Shown in pieces: positions 8,191 to 16,540 of a stretch of 50,314 bases of DNA. The DNA is taken from NCBI RefSeq assembly GCF_003946485.1, contig NZ_RHOJ01000016.1, forward strand, positions 1 through 50,314. Reading direction: 5' to 3'. The notes below the pieces were generated by a model that saw only the letters and a program-made list of their open reading frames with translations, had not been told where the DNA came from and searched no databases. The DNA is from Lacticaseibacillus jixianensis. GTDB lineage: Bacteria; Bacillota; Bacilli; Lactobacillales; Lactobacillaceae. The first letter of the stretch is position 1; every line of letters starts with the position of its first letter. The position numbers and the translations under genes were made by a program.

Positions 8191-9134
8191 TTCAAACCAA
8201 AATTCTTGATGCCATTCAAAGTTACGACACGATCATTATTCACCGGCACGTCAAGCCTGACCCTGACGCACTGGGCTCTCAGGGCGGGCTGGCCGAAGCC
8301 ATTCGGGCCGCTTACCCGAGCAAAACGGTGTACCAGGTCGGCGGCAGTGTCGGGGACCTGGCGTGGCTGAGCACAATGCAGGAAGTCCCCGATGACGCAT
8401 ACGCCGGCGCCTTGGTCATCGTGTGTGACACGGCGGATCGGCCGCGGATCGCGGATGACCGCTTTGACCGCGGGGCCATGCTGATCAAGATCGATCATCA
8501 CCCCAACGATGATGCCTTTGGCGACCTGCAGTGGGTCGACGAAGACGCCAGCTCGGTGTCCGAAATGATCTACGACTTGATTCAAGCCTCCGACCGCCGC
8601 CTGTTTTTGACGGCGGCCAGTGCCCGCCTGCTTTACGCGGGCCTTGTTGGCGACACGGGGCGCTTTCGCTTCAACAACACGACGCCTCACACCCTGGCGG
8701 CGGCTGCACGGCTGGTGCAGGAGGACTTTGACCCGGCCGGCTTGAACAATCAGATGAACGCGCTGACCTTCCCGCAGGCCAAGCTGCAAAGTTACATCTT
8801 CGATCACCTGACGATTTCACCGGCAGGGGCCGCCACCGTCACTGTTCCGCTGGTGGTCACCGAAGACCTGGGGCTCGCGCCAGACGAGGTGCACGCGGCG
8901 GTGGGCACACCGGGCCGGCTGGGTGAAGTGATCGCTTGGGCGCTGTTTGTGGAGCAGGCCGGCGAACCATACCGGGTCAACCTGCGCTCCAAGGGCCCGG
9001 TCATTAACGGGCTGGCCAAGGCGCACCGCGGCGGCGGCCATCCGCTGGCCAGCGGGGCCAAGGCCGCAGACGAGACCGAAATTGCGCAGATCACCCAGGA
9101 ATTAGACGCTTTGACCGCAGCATTCAGAAAGTAG
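8187..9134 (+). CDS. nrnA: DHH-family oligoribonuclease / pAp phosphatase NrnA
   Basis: 315 residues. NrnA degrades 2-5 nt RNAs and also dephosphorylates 3'-phosphoadenosine 5'-phosphate. DHH-domain motifs are in order: 'HRHVKPDPDALGS' (near 19-31), 'VCDTADRPRI', the namesake 'IDHHPNDDAFG', and 'GLVGDTGRFRF'. The C-terminal DHHA1 domain ends with the RNA-binding 'HRGGGHPLASGA'. It overlaps the preceding gene by four bases and is followed after six bases by the helicase gene, forming a three-gene RNA-related operon. Confidence 0.93.
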   Translation: MIQTKILDAIQSYDTIIIHRHVKPDPDALGSQGGLAEAIRAAYPSKTVYQVGGSVGDLAWLSTMQEVPDDAYAGALVIVCDTADRPRIADDRFDRGAMLIKIDHHPNDDAFGDLQWVDEDASSVSEMIYDLIQASDRRLFLTAASARLLYAGLVGDTGRFRFNNTTPHTLAAAARLVQEDFDPAGLNNQMNALTFPQAKLQSYIFDHLTISPAGAATVTVPLVVTEDLGLAPDEVHAAVGTPGRLGEVIAWALFVEQAGEPYRVNLRSKGPVINGLAKAHRGGGHPLASGAKAADETEIAQITQELDALTAAFRK

Positions 9135-9140
9135 GATCCC

Positions 9141-10487
9141 ATGACCAATCAATTCAAACAATACCAACTTGCGCCGTTTTTGATTTCGGCGCTGGACGCC
9201 GATCACATCACGGCGCCGACTCCCATCCAGGAAAAGGTGATCCCGGCGTTGCTGCGCGGTGAAAGCGTGGTGGGTCAGAGCCAAACTGGCTCAGGGAAGA
9301 CGCACGCGTTTCTCTTACCGCTGTTGACCCGGGTCGATCCGGACAAAGACGAGGTGCAACTGGTGATCACCGCCCCGTCGCGGGAGTTAGCTGATCAGCT
9401 TTACGAAGTGGCAGAAAGCTTGGTGCAGTTTGCCCCGACGCTGCGCGTGCAACGCTACGTCGGCGGAACGGACAAGGGCCGTCAGGAAGAGAAACTGGCG
9501 AGCAAGCAGCCGCATGTCGCCATCGGGACGCCAGGCCGCCTGCTGGATCTGATCTCGGACCACGCGCTGGCTGCATACACCGCGAAGATGTTCGTGGTCG
9601 ACGAAGCGGACATGACGCTGGACATGGGCTTTTTAGCCACCGTGGATCAAATCGCTGGCCAGTTTGGTGAAGACCTGCAGATGGCAGTCTTTTCGGCCAC
9701 CATTCCGCAGAAACTCCAACCGTTTTTGAAAAAATACATGGCCAATCCGACCATCATTGAACTGAAGCCGCAAACCGTCATCGCCGACACCGTCGAAAAT
9801 GACCTGATGCAGGTCCCTGCCCGCGACCGCAACGCACTGATCTACAAGCTGGCCACGATGGGGGAGCCCTTCTTGGTCCTGATTTTTGCCAACACGAAGA
9901 CGGCCGTTGACGGGTTGCACAAGTACCTGACCGATCAGGGCCTGAAGGTCGCCAAGATCCACGGCGGCGTGGAGCCTCGGCGGCGCCGGCAGGTGATGAA
10001 GCAAATCGGCGAACTCAAGTACCAGTACGTGGTCGCCACCGACCTGGCGGCGCGCGGGATCGACATCGACGGCGTGTCTTTGGTGATCAATGCTGAGCTG
10101 CCGAAGGATAACGAGTTCTTCATCCACCGCGTCGGGCGGACGGGCCGCAATGGCCAGCCTGGGGTGGCCGTCACGCTTTACGAGCCCGGGCAGGAGGCGC
10201 AGATCGCCGAGCTTGAGCACATGGGCGTGCACTTTACCCCTAAGGCACTAAAGGCCGGCGAGCTGGTCGATTCATACGACCGCAACCGCCGCATTCGGCG
10301 CCAGAAGAAGGCCGCCCCAGTTTCCGGCAAGATCGCCGGAATGGCCGCTAAGGAAGCCAAGAAGAAGATGCCTGGCTACAAGAAGAAGATCCGCAAGGCC
10401 GCCGAAAAAGAAGCGTGGTTCAATAACCGGGTGGAAAAGCGCAACGCCGCCCGTTCTGCGCGCAAGGCGAAAAAGGGTCAACAGTAA
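9141..10487 (+). CDS. DEAD-box ATP-dependent RNA helicase, CshB-like
   Basis: 448 residues. All core helicase motifs are present: Q motif ('ITAPTPIQEKVIP'), Walker A 'SQTGSGKT', 'PSRELADQ', 'GTPGRLLD', a DEAD motif in the form 'VDEADMTLDMGF', 'SATIP', 'TDLAARGIDIDG' and 'HRVGRTGRNG'. A lysine/arginine-rich tail (about 385-448) probably binds RNA. Layout next to nrnA and upstream of alaS resembles the CshB (YqfR) type of Firmicutes, involved in ribosome assembly or cold adaptation; the exact paralogue is inferred. Confidence 0.9.
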   Translation: MTNQFKQYQLAPFLISALDADHITAPTPIQEKVIPALLRGESVVGQSQTGSGKTHAFLLPLLTRVDPDKDEVQLVITAPSRELADQLYEVAESLVQFAPTLRVQRYVGGTDKGRQEEKLASKQPHVAIGTPGRLLDLISDHALAAYTAKMFVVDEADMTLDMGFLATVDQIAGQFGEDLQMAVFSATIPQKLQPFLKKYMANPTIIELKPQTVIADTVENDLMQVPARDRNALIYKLATMGEPFLVLIFANTKTAVDGLHKYLTDQGLKVAKIHGGVEPRRRRQVMKQIGELKYQYVVATDLAARGIDIDGVSLVINAELPKDNEFFIHRVGRTGRNGQPGVAVTLYEPGQEAQIAELEHMGVHFTPKALKAGELVDSYDRNRRIRRQKKAAPVSGKIAGMAAKEAKKKMPGYKKKIRKAAEKEAWFNNRVEKRNAARSARKAKKGQQ

Positions 10488-10508
10488 CCGGCGCTGGTGA
10501 GGTGAATC

Positions 10509-11444
10509 ATGGCAAAAGTGGAACTGATGCTTTCGGAGTGGAATGCACTGACGGAAGACCGGCGGCGCTTCATTGTCACGCAGCTTGGTCGCTATTTTCT
10601 CAGTCCCTTGCTGGCGCTTGATGCGATCGTGCCGGTGGCCGTGGACTACTTCGGCAATCACCTGAGCACCTTCGACATCTTGATTGGTGGGGAATGGATG
10701 CGCTTTGTGCCCGGCATGCCAAACGTCGCGCTGGGGATCCAGGATCCGGTGCCGACGCAGATGCAAGACGCACTGGCCGCCTTGGGCGTCGCTGCGCCCA
10801 GCGCGGCGGCCCACCTCAGTCCGGCCGCGGTCCGCGACATGCCGCCGATGCTGGTCGCCAGGGCCAGTGTGCGCACCGACGAGGCCGTCATCGGCACGAT
10901 CGATCTGACCACTCAGGTCTTTGCCGGCGATCACCTGGCGTACATGCCGGTCAAAAATCGCGTGTTGACCCTGCTGCGCCCTAAGAGCGCCAGTCTAGCG
11001 CCGCAAGGCAAGTCGGCGTTTGCGCCGCGGCTAGCCGACGATGCGGTGGTGCTGCGACTGGCCGGAGAACATGTTTACCAAATCGCCGTCAAGCGTGACT
11101 GGGACCAGGCCGGGCTCGTCAAGCACCTGTCCCGGTTTGGCTTCGGCTTGCCGGATGAGCGCGAGTACGAGTACCTGATGAGCGGAGGACTTGATTCCCT
11201 GTTTGGCTGGGGCAATCGGCTGCCTGAACCGGGTTTGCGTTACGTCCCCAACCGCTTTGGCCTCACGGTGCCGGTTCTGCGCAGCGGGGCAGAGCTCGTG
11301 CGCAGCGCCTTTGCCAAAAGCGCCCCGGTGGCGTCAGGGGCGACCGGCCAAGCGCTCTTGCCGCTGTCGCCATTTTACCGTACGCGGCTGGGCGATTTTG
11401 CCACCATGCGTTACCGCAAGATCGCCAAGGTCGAGCTGAACTGA
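10509..11444 (+). CDS. Unrecognised protein with a degenerate FGE-sulfatase-like patch
   Basis: 311 residues, start ATG 10509 with GGTGAGG upstream. I do not recognise the family. No signal peptide or membrane segment is evident. 'LPDEREYEYLMSGGL' (214-228), 'FGWGN' (232-236) and 'PNRFGL' further on appear in the same order and spacing style as in formylglycine-generating-enzyme/C-type-lectin-like domains ('LPTEAEWEYAARGG...WGN...PNxFGL'). 'EWMRFVPGM' (62-70) recalls their N-terminal strand. The catalytic cysteines of true FGE are not visible, so this may be a binding-only version of the fold. It is the last gene before the alaS T-box and may be co-transcribed with the helicase (21-base gap). 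Confidence 0.6.
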   Translation: MAKVELMLSEWNALTEDRRRFIVTQLGRYFLSPLLALDAIVPVAVDYFGNHLSTFDILIGGEWMRFVPGMPNVALGIQDPVPTQMQDALAALGVAAPSAAAHLSPAAVRDMPPMLVARASVRTDEAVIGTIDLTTQVFAGDHLAYMPVKNRVLTLLRPKSASLAPQGKSAFAPRLADDAVVLRLAGEHVYQIAVKRDWDQAGLVKHLSRFGFGLPDEREYEYLMSGGLDSLFGWGNRLPEPGLRYVPNRFGLTVPVLRSGAELVRSAFAKSAPVASGATGQALLPLSPFYRTRLGDFATMRYRKIAKVELN

Positions 11445-11531
11445 CTGCGGCGGGTATTCGCCGCGGCGGCCACTTGATGGCCCGCTGCGTGGGTGCGGCC
11501 GCTGGCTTTTTAGCCGAGGCCCGCTGCGATA

Positions 11532-11560
11532 TTGACACGCCGCAGCCCGGTTCGTATAAT
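11532..11560 (+). promoter_or_regulatory. alaS promoter
   Basis: TTGACA (11532-11537), 17-base spacer, TATAAT (11555-11560): a consensus sigma-A promoter feeding the T-box leader. The 86 bases before it after the preceding gene hold two GC-rich inverted repeats (around 11447-11465 and 11466-11510), of which the second runs into TTTTT and may terminate the upstream transcript. Confidence 0.9.
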
Positions 11561-11566
11561 GAAACT

Positions 11567-11755
11567 TTGTTAGGACATGCAGGGTCGTCGCCGTTTTCAG
11601 AAAGTCGCCGGGCGGTGTGAGGCGATAGCGGACCGGCTCCTGTGCTCCCTGATCTGACTAAGATAATCAATCAATGAAGTGGTAAACGACCAACATCGTT
11701 GCAACCAAGGTGGTACCGCGCGCAAGCGTCCTTGGAATGCAGTGGTGTTTTTTCT
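11567..11755 (+). ncRNA. T-box riboswitch leader of alaS
   Basis: A ~190-nt leader between a consensus promoter and alaS contains the T-box signature AAGGTGGTACCGCG (11707-11720). CCAAGG (11705-11710) and CCTTGG (11730-11735) close the terminator stem, followed by a T-rich run (11747-11758). Family knowledge: uncharged tRNA bound here stabilises the antiterminator and allows read-through. The downstream gene implies tRNA-Ala as ligand; I did not resolve the specifier codon. Confidence 0.93.
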
Positions 11756-11773
11756 TTTGCCAAGGAGGATAGC

Positions 11774-14413
11774 ATGAAAAAACTTTCAAGCGGCGAGATC
11801 CGCCAGATGTTTCTCGACTTCTTTAAGTCCAAGGGCCACGCGGTCGAACCCAGCGCCAGCCTGATCCCAGTCGATGATCCGACCCTGCTGTGGATCAACT
11901 CCGGGGTCGCCACCCTGAAGAAGTACTTTGATGGCACGGTGGTCCCGAAGAACCCGCGGATCACGAACGCGCAGAAGTCGATTCGGACCAACGATATTGA
12001 AAACGTCGGTAAAACGGCGCGGCATCTGACCTTCTTTGAAATGCTCGGCAACTTTAGTGTTGGTGATTACTTCAAAAAAGAGGTCATTCCCTGGGCGTGG
12101 GAATTTTTGACGTCGGACCAGTGGCTGGGGCTGGATAAGGATAAGCTCTACGTCACGGTTTATCCCAAGGACAAGGATGCCAAGGCGCTGTGGGAGAAGA
12201 CCGGGGTGCCGGCTTCTCACATTTATGAAGTTGAAGACAACTTCTGGGACATCGGCGAAGGCCCATCGGGTCCGGATACTGAGATCTTCTACGATCGCGG
12301 GCAAAGCTTTAACAACCTGGCGGAAGACGACCCAGAGAACTATCCAGGCGGCGAAAACGAGCGCTACGAGGAGATCTGGAACATCGTCTTTTCGCAGTAC
12401 AATCACCTGCCGGACGGCCGCTACGTCGACCAGCCGCACAAGAACATCGATACTGGGATGGGCCTCGAACGCCTTGTTTCGGTCATTCAGGGCACTAAGA
12501 CCAACTTTGAAACTGACCTGTTCTTGCCGATCATCAAGGCGACCGAACAGCTCTCGGCCGGCAAGACCTATGGCCAAGGCGGCCGCGACGATGTGGCCTT
12601 CAAGATCATTGCCGACCACGCCCGGACCGTCACGTTCGCCATCGGCGACGGGGCTTTGCCAAGCAACGAAGGCCGCGGCTACGTGCTGCGGCGCCTGATT
12701 CGGCGGGCCGCGGTCAACGGCCGCCGGCTTGGCATCAAGGAGGCGTTCCTGTACAAGCTTGTGCCGGTCGTTGGCGATATCATGGCCAGCTACTATCCGG
12801 AGATCAACCGCAATAAGGCGTTTATCCAAAAGGTGATCCGGTCTGAAGAAGATCGCTTTGCCGAGACGCTGGACGCCGGGCTAAGTCTGCTGAACCAAAC
12901 CATTACCGGCCTCAAGGCTAAAGGCGAAACAGTGGTGCCAGGGGCGACGGCCTTCAAGCTGTTTGACACGTTCGGGTTCCCTGTTGAGCTGACCAAGGAA
13001 ATCGCGTCAGATCAGGGCATCGATGTCGACATGAAGGGCTACGAAGAAAACATGGAAGCCCAGCGGACCCGGGCGCGCGCCGCTCGCGGCGATGCCCAGT
13101 CAATGGGCAGTCAGGACAAAACGTTGATGGCCATTAAGACCGCCAGCAAGTTCACGGGTTGGACTGACCTGCAGGACGATGCGAAGTTGACCGACCTGAT
13201 TCAGGATGATCAGGAGCAAGACCGGGTCACCGGCGGTGTGGCGCAGCTGATCTTTGATCAGACGCCGTTTTACGCCGAAATGGGCGGCCAGGTCGCCGAC
13301 CACGGCGAGATCCTGGACGCAGGCGGGGCGCTGGTGGCCAAGGTCACCGACGTCCAGCACGCGCCAAATGGTCAGAACCTGCACACGGTTGAGGTCGAAA
13401 ACACCTTGAAAAAGGGTGAGACCTACACCTTGAAGGTCGACGTTGAGCGGCGCAAGAAGGTCTCGATGAACCACACCGCGACTCACCTGCTGGATCAGGC
13501 CCTGCGGCAGGTTCTGGGCGAGCACACGCACCAGGCTGGCTCGTTGGTCGAGCCGACCTATTTGCGTTTTGACTTCACGAACTTTGGCCAGGTCACGGAT
13601 GCGCAGCTGCGCGCGGTTGAAACGGTCGTCAACCAGCAGATCTGGCGGCAGCTGCCGATCACGTGGAAAGAGATGCCGATCGAAGAGGCCAAAAAGCAAG
13701 GCGCCATTGCGATGTTCGGCGATAAGTACGGCGAGACGGTCCGGGTCGTAACGATCGGTGATTTCAACCGCGAGTTTGACGGCGGCACCCACCCGCAGAA
13801 TACCGCGGCGCTGGGGCTGTTCAAGATCACCGGCGAGTCCGGGATCGGTGCGGGCATTCGGCGCATTGAGGCCGTGACGTCTAAGGAAGCCTACGAGTAC
13901 TTGACCAAGCAGCAAGACGAGCTGGCGCATACCGCTGCAGTCTTGAAGCTTGACCAGGTGGCCGGCGTGCCGGCGAAGGTCGAAAGCCTCCAGCAGGAGC
14001 TGAAAGCCAGTCAGAAGACTGTCGAGGGCTTGCAGGCTAAACTGGCCAACCAGGCCGCTGCCGGTATTTTCGACCACGCCGAGCAGGCAGGCCAGTACAC
14101 GCTGATTGCCAAGCAGCTGAACGTGGCGGGGATGAAAGAACTGCGGGACCTCGCTGATCAGTGGCGTGCAAAGAACGCGTCTGACATTCTGGTCCTGGCC
14201 ACCGCCAGCGGTGAGAAGGTCAGCTTGCTGGTCGCGGCCAGCCAGGACGCGATCGCCCAAGGCGTCAAGGCGGGCGACGTGATCAAAGCCATTGCCCCGG
14301 CCATTGGCGGCGGCGGCGGCGGCCGGCCCGACATGGCGCAGGCCGGCGGCAAGCAGGCGGCTGGGATTCCAACCGCTTTGAAGCAGGCCCACGAGGTGCT
14401 GGCGGCGAAGTGA
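11774..14413 (+). CDS. alaS: Alanyl-tRNA synthetase
   Basis: 879 residues from ATG 11774, which has AAGGAGG nine bases upstream. It charges tRNA-Ala. The N-terminal class II catalytic domain begins 'SSGEIRQMFLDFFKSKGH'; a tRNA-recognition region follows; the editing domain has 'HTATH' (His567, His571) and 'REFDGGTHPQNT'; a C-terminal C-Ala domain with coiled coil ends in a glycine-rich 'AIGGGGGGRPDMAQAGG'. One oddity: the editing-domain metal motif is usually CGGTH, but here the cysteine is Asp669. Expression is under a T-box, and a terminator follows at 14438-14463. Confidence 0.97.
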   Translation: MKKLSSGEIRQMFLDFFKSKGHAVEPSASLIPVDDPTLLWINSGVATLKKYFDGTVVPKNPRITNAQKSIRTNDIENVGKTARHLTFFEMLGNFSVGDYFKKEVIPWAWEFLTSDQWLGLDKDKLYVTVYPKDKDAKALWEKTGVPASHIYEVEDNFWDIGEGPSGPDTEIFYDRGQSFNNLAEDDPENYPGGENERYEEIWNIVFSQYNHLPDGRYVDQPHKNIDTGMGLERLVSVIQGTKTNFETDLFLPIIKATEQLSAGKTYGQGGRDDVAFKIIADHARTVTFAIGDGALPSNEGRGYVLRRLIRRAAVNGRRLGIKEAFLYKLVPVVGDIMASYYPEINRNKAFIQKVIRSEEDRFAETLDAGLSLLNQTITGLKAKGETVVPGATAFKLFDTFGFPVELTKEIASDQGIDVDMKGYEENMEAQRTRARAARGDAQSMGSQDKTLMAIKTASKFTGWTDLQDDAKLTDLIQDDQEQDRVTGGVAQLIFDQTPFYAEMGGQVADHGEILDAGGALVAKVTDVQHAPNGQNLHTVEVENTLKKGETYTLKVDVERRKKVSMNHTATHLLDQALRQVLGEHTHQAGSLVEPTYLRFDFTNFGQVTDAQLRAVETVVNQQIWRQLPITWKEMPIEEAKKQGAIAMFGDKYGETVRVVTIGDFNREFDGGTHPQNTAALGLFKITGESGIGAGIRRIEAVTSKEAYEYLTKQQDELAHTAAVLKLDQVAGVPAKVESLQQELKASQKTVEGLQAKLANQAAAGIFDHAEQAGQYTLIAKQLNVAGMKELRDLADQWRAKNASDILVLATASGEKVSLLVAASQDAIAQGVKAGDVIKAIAPAIGGGGGGRPDMAQAGGKQAAGIPTALKQAHEVLAAK

Positions 14414-14437
14414 TGCGCCTTTACCTCCGGTGGAGAA

Positions 14438-14463
14438 GTCGCAGGCTCAGGCCTGCGGCTTTT
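14438..14463 (+). terminator. Terminator of alaS
   Basis: GTCGCAGGC (14438-14446), loop TCAG, GCCTGCGGC (14451-14459), then TTTT. Confidence 0.8.
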
Positions 14464-14550
14464 CCTTTGCAATGAAAATGTAATGCGCACTAGACCCCCC
14501 TTATCGTCAAGAAAGCGCAGTGGCACGGGGCCCGCTCGCCGGTGCGGTCG

Positions 14551-14579
14551 TTGTACTTTAGCGGGCTTTCAAGTAAAAT
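14551..14579 (+). promoter_or_regulatory. Promoter of the ireB-ruvX-UPF0473 operon
   Basis: TTGTAC (14551-14556), 17-base spacer, TAAAAT (14574-14579), 33 bases upstream of the ireB start. Confidence 0.7.
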
Positions 14580-14611
14580 AGGGATAGCTGGAAGGAATAG
14601 AGGTGTTTGGA

Positions 14612-14872
14612 ATGAGCACATTAGATCAAACCGTTCATTTTGATTTTCCGGAGAATAATCCGAAAAATGTCCACGAGACGCTGGCAACGGTTTACAAGTC
14701 CCTTGAGGAAAAGGGCTACAACCCGATCAACCAGATCGTCGGTTACCTGATTTCAGGCGATCCGGCCTACATCCCGCGGTACAATGACTCGCGGAACCTG
14801 ATTCGCAAGTTCGAACGCGACGTGATCATCGAGGAGCTTGTTCGCAACTACCTCGGTAAGGAGAAAGGCTAG
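14612..14872 (+). CDS. ireB: IreB family regulatory phosphoprotein (UPF0297)
   Basis: 86 residues from ATG 14612 (AGAGGTG six bases upstream; a GTG at 14603 is in frame but less likely). The conserved core '[20 protein letters not shown]' and '[18 protein letters not shown]' identify the UPF0297 family. In enterococci IreB is phosphorylated by the PASTA kinase IreK and negatively affects cephalosporin resistance. Gene order ireB-ruvX-UPF0473 after alaS is standard in Firmicutes. Its stop overlaps the next start by one base. Confidence 0.93.
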   Translation: MSTLDQTVHFDFPENNPKNVHETLATVYKSLEEKGYNPINQIVGYLISGDPAYIPRYNDSRNLIRKFERDVIIEELVRNYLGKEKG

Positions 14873-15294
14873 TGCGCTACATGGGGCTGGATGTTGGATC
14901 CCGTACGGTGGGGGTGGCAGTCTCCGATCCGTTGGGGTGGACGGCGCAAGGACTTGAGATCATCCGGATCAACGAGGATAAGGAAGATTTCGGGTTGGCG
15001 CGCGTCGGCGAATTAGTCACCCAATATGAGGTGACTAACTTTGTTGTGGGGCTCCCCAAGAATATGAATAATACTGAAGGCCCGCGGGTGGAAAAGGCCA
15101 AGGCGTACGGCCAGATGCTGGCGGACCGGTTTAGTCTGCCTGTCGCGTACACCGACGAGCGTCTGACTACCGTCGAAGCGAGCCGGATGCTGATCGAAGA
15201 GGCAGACGCCTCGCGCAAACGTCAAAAACAAGTCATCGACAAACTGGCGGCCCAGCTGATCCTGCAGAATTACCTGGATCTGCACAGCCGCTGA
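14872..15294 (+). CDS. ruvX: Holliday junction resolvase-like protein RuvX (YqgF)
   Basis: 140 residues from a GTG overlapping the ireB stop, with AAGGAG nearby. The RNase H-like fold is shown by '[19 protein letters not shown]' near the N-terminus and '[14 protein letters not shown]' later. Bacterial YqgF proteins process pre-16S rRNA 5' ends and have been proposed to act on Holliday junctions. Second gene of a three-gene operon. Confidence 0.93.
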   Translation: MRYMGLDVGSRTVGVAVSDPLGWTAQGLEIIRINEDKEDFGLARVGELVTQYEVTNFVVGLPKNMNNTEGPRVEKAKAYGQMLADRFSLPVAYTDERLTTVEASRMLIEEADASRKRQKQVIDKLAAQLILQNYLDLHSR

Positions 15295-15307
15295 CAAGGA
15301 GGCCATC

Positions 15308-15628
15308 ATGGCAGAAGAAAACAATCACGTGCACGAAGGCGACGATCAGCAGCTGATCACGCTGGTGGACGTTAATGGCAACGAAGAACTTTACCAGGTC
15401 TTGTTCACCTTTGACTCAGAGGACTACGGCAAGAGTTACGTGTTGCTTTACCCGGAAAGCGCCAGTGATGACGAAGAAGTCGACATCCAGGCCTTCGCGT
15501 TCACCCCGGACGAGAACGGCGACGCCAGCTCGGGTGATCTTTACCCGATCGAAGACGACGACGAATGGGACATGGTCGAAGAGGTGCTCAACACCTTCTT
15601 GGCTGATGAGGACGAAGACGGCGAATAA
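15308..15628 (+). CDS. UPF0473 family protein (DUF1292, YrzB-like)
   Basis: 106 residues, very acidic ('[15 protein letters not shown]', '[23 protein letters not shown]'). DUF1292 proteins are small conserved Firmicutes proteins of unknown function nearly always found after ireB and ruvX, as here. AAGGAGG precedes the ATG. It is followed directly by a terminator that ends the operon. Confidence 0.9.
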   Translation: MAEENNHVHEGDDQQLITLVDVNGNEELYQVLFTFDSEDYGKSYVLLYPESASDDEEVDIQAFAFTPDENGDASSGDLYPIEDDDEWDMVEEVLNTFLADEDEDGE

Positions 15629-15636
15629 CCGGCAGG

Positions 15637-15666
15637 CCGCGCCGAGATCAGGCGCGGTATTTTTTT
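15637..15666 (+). terminator. Terminator of the ireB operon
   Basis: CCGCGCC (15637-15643), 7-base loop, GGCGCGG (15651-15657), TA and seven T residues. Confidence 0.9.
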
Positions 15667-15681
15667 GGAGGGAAAGCGGCA

Positions 15682-15927
15682 ATGACTGAGCGCAAACGGC
15701 GATTTAAGGCTGAGATTGACGGAAAAGAATACACGATCATCGGGCCGGGGTCGACTGCGCACTTTCAAGCAGTCACGGCCCTGCTCAACCAGCGGCTCGC
15801 TGCGCTCCGCGAGGCGGCGCCCAAGCTGACGAAGGAGGACGCGGCGGTGCTGCTGGCGTTCAACGTCATGTCTGATCAGGTCACGGCTGAGGCCGCCAAG
15901 CAGAAAACGGAGGAAACGGATGCTTAG
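15682..15927 (+). CDS. zapA: Cell division protein ZapA
   Basis: 81 residues. 'RRFKAEIDGKEYTIIGPGS' followed by a helical C-terminal half ('LLAFNVMSDQVTAEAAKQ') matches the ZapA family, which bundles FtsZ filaments at the septum. The ribosome site GGAGGG is 9 bases upstream, inside the tail of the preceding terminator. Overlaps cvpA by eight bases, as in many Firmicutes where zapA-cvpA-mutS2-trxA are adjacent. Confidence 0.88.
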   Translation: MTERKRRFKAEIDGKEYTIIGPGSTAHFQAVTALLNQRLAALREAAPKLTKEDAAVLLAFNVMSDQVTAEAAKQKTEETDA

Positions 15928-16450
15928 CCTTGCGATCATCGCCGTGTTGGCGTATTTCTTTTACGCGGGCGCCGAGCGCGGGCTGTGGCTTCAGCTGGTC
16001 CACGTGGGTGGTTACCTGCTTTCACTGGTGGTGGCCACGCTGCTGTACCGGCCGGTGGGCCAGGCGTTGTCGCTTTGGGTCCCGTACCCGTCGGCCACCC
16101 AGTCCAGCCGCTTTGTCTTCTTCTCTAATCAGGTGGGACTGACTCTGGACAGTGCCTTTTACCGCGGAATCGGCTTTTTGCTGGTGCTGGCGGCGGGCTG
16201 GCTGCTCACGCGGTTCGCTGCGCTTTGGGTCCATGACCTAAAGTACCGCGGCGCCGACCAAGCCAGCTTGATCACTGGTGGGGTGTTGAACCTGGTGATG
16301 GGCTACATATTCATTTTTATGATGTTGTACGTCGTCGCCTTGATCCCGCTGGCCGGACTGCAGGACATGCTCGCTAATTCATTCATGGCACGAACCATCG
16401 TGCGTTATTCCATTGGCCTCACCAACTGGGTCACTGCCATGTGGCTCTGA
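15920..16450 (+). CDS. cvpA: CvpA family membrane protein
   Basis: 176 residues with four hydrophobic segments (about 2-17, 27-42, 71-95 and 112-140), typical of the CvpA/colicin V production family. Position between zapA and mutS2 is the canonical location. Function in Gram-positives is not established. A hairpin terminator follows at 16492-16518. Confidence 0.88.
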   Translation: MLSLAIIAVLAYFFYAGAERGLWLQLVHVGGYLLSLVVATLLYRPVGQALSLWVPYPSATQSSRFVFFSNQVGLTLDSAFYRGIGFLLVLAAGWLLTRFAALWVHDLKYRGADQASLITGGVLNLVMGYIFIFMMLYVVALIPLAGLQDMLANSFMARTIVRYSIGLTNWVTAMWL

Positions 16451-16491
16451 GCGTGTGCGGGGTTGCCCGGCACTGCGACCGCTTGTAAATG

Positions 16492-16518
16492 AACCAGCAC
16501 TTTATGGGTGCTGGTTTT
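16492..16518 (+). terminator. Terminator between cvpA and mutS2
   Basis: AACCAGCAC (16492-16500), 7-base loop, GTGCTGGTT (16508-16516), short T run. It lies just upstream of the mutS2 ribosome site, so some read-through is possible. Confidence 0.7.
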
Positions 16519-16540
16519 AGCATTTCTAAGGAGTATTATC

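Noticed and set aside
11786-12829. 347-residue antisense reading frame opposite alaS, and another at 13100-14392
   Set aside because: Mirror frames of a conserved synthetase; composition and lack of start signals show they are not genes.
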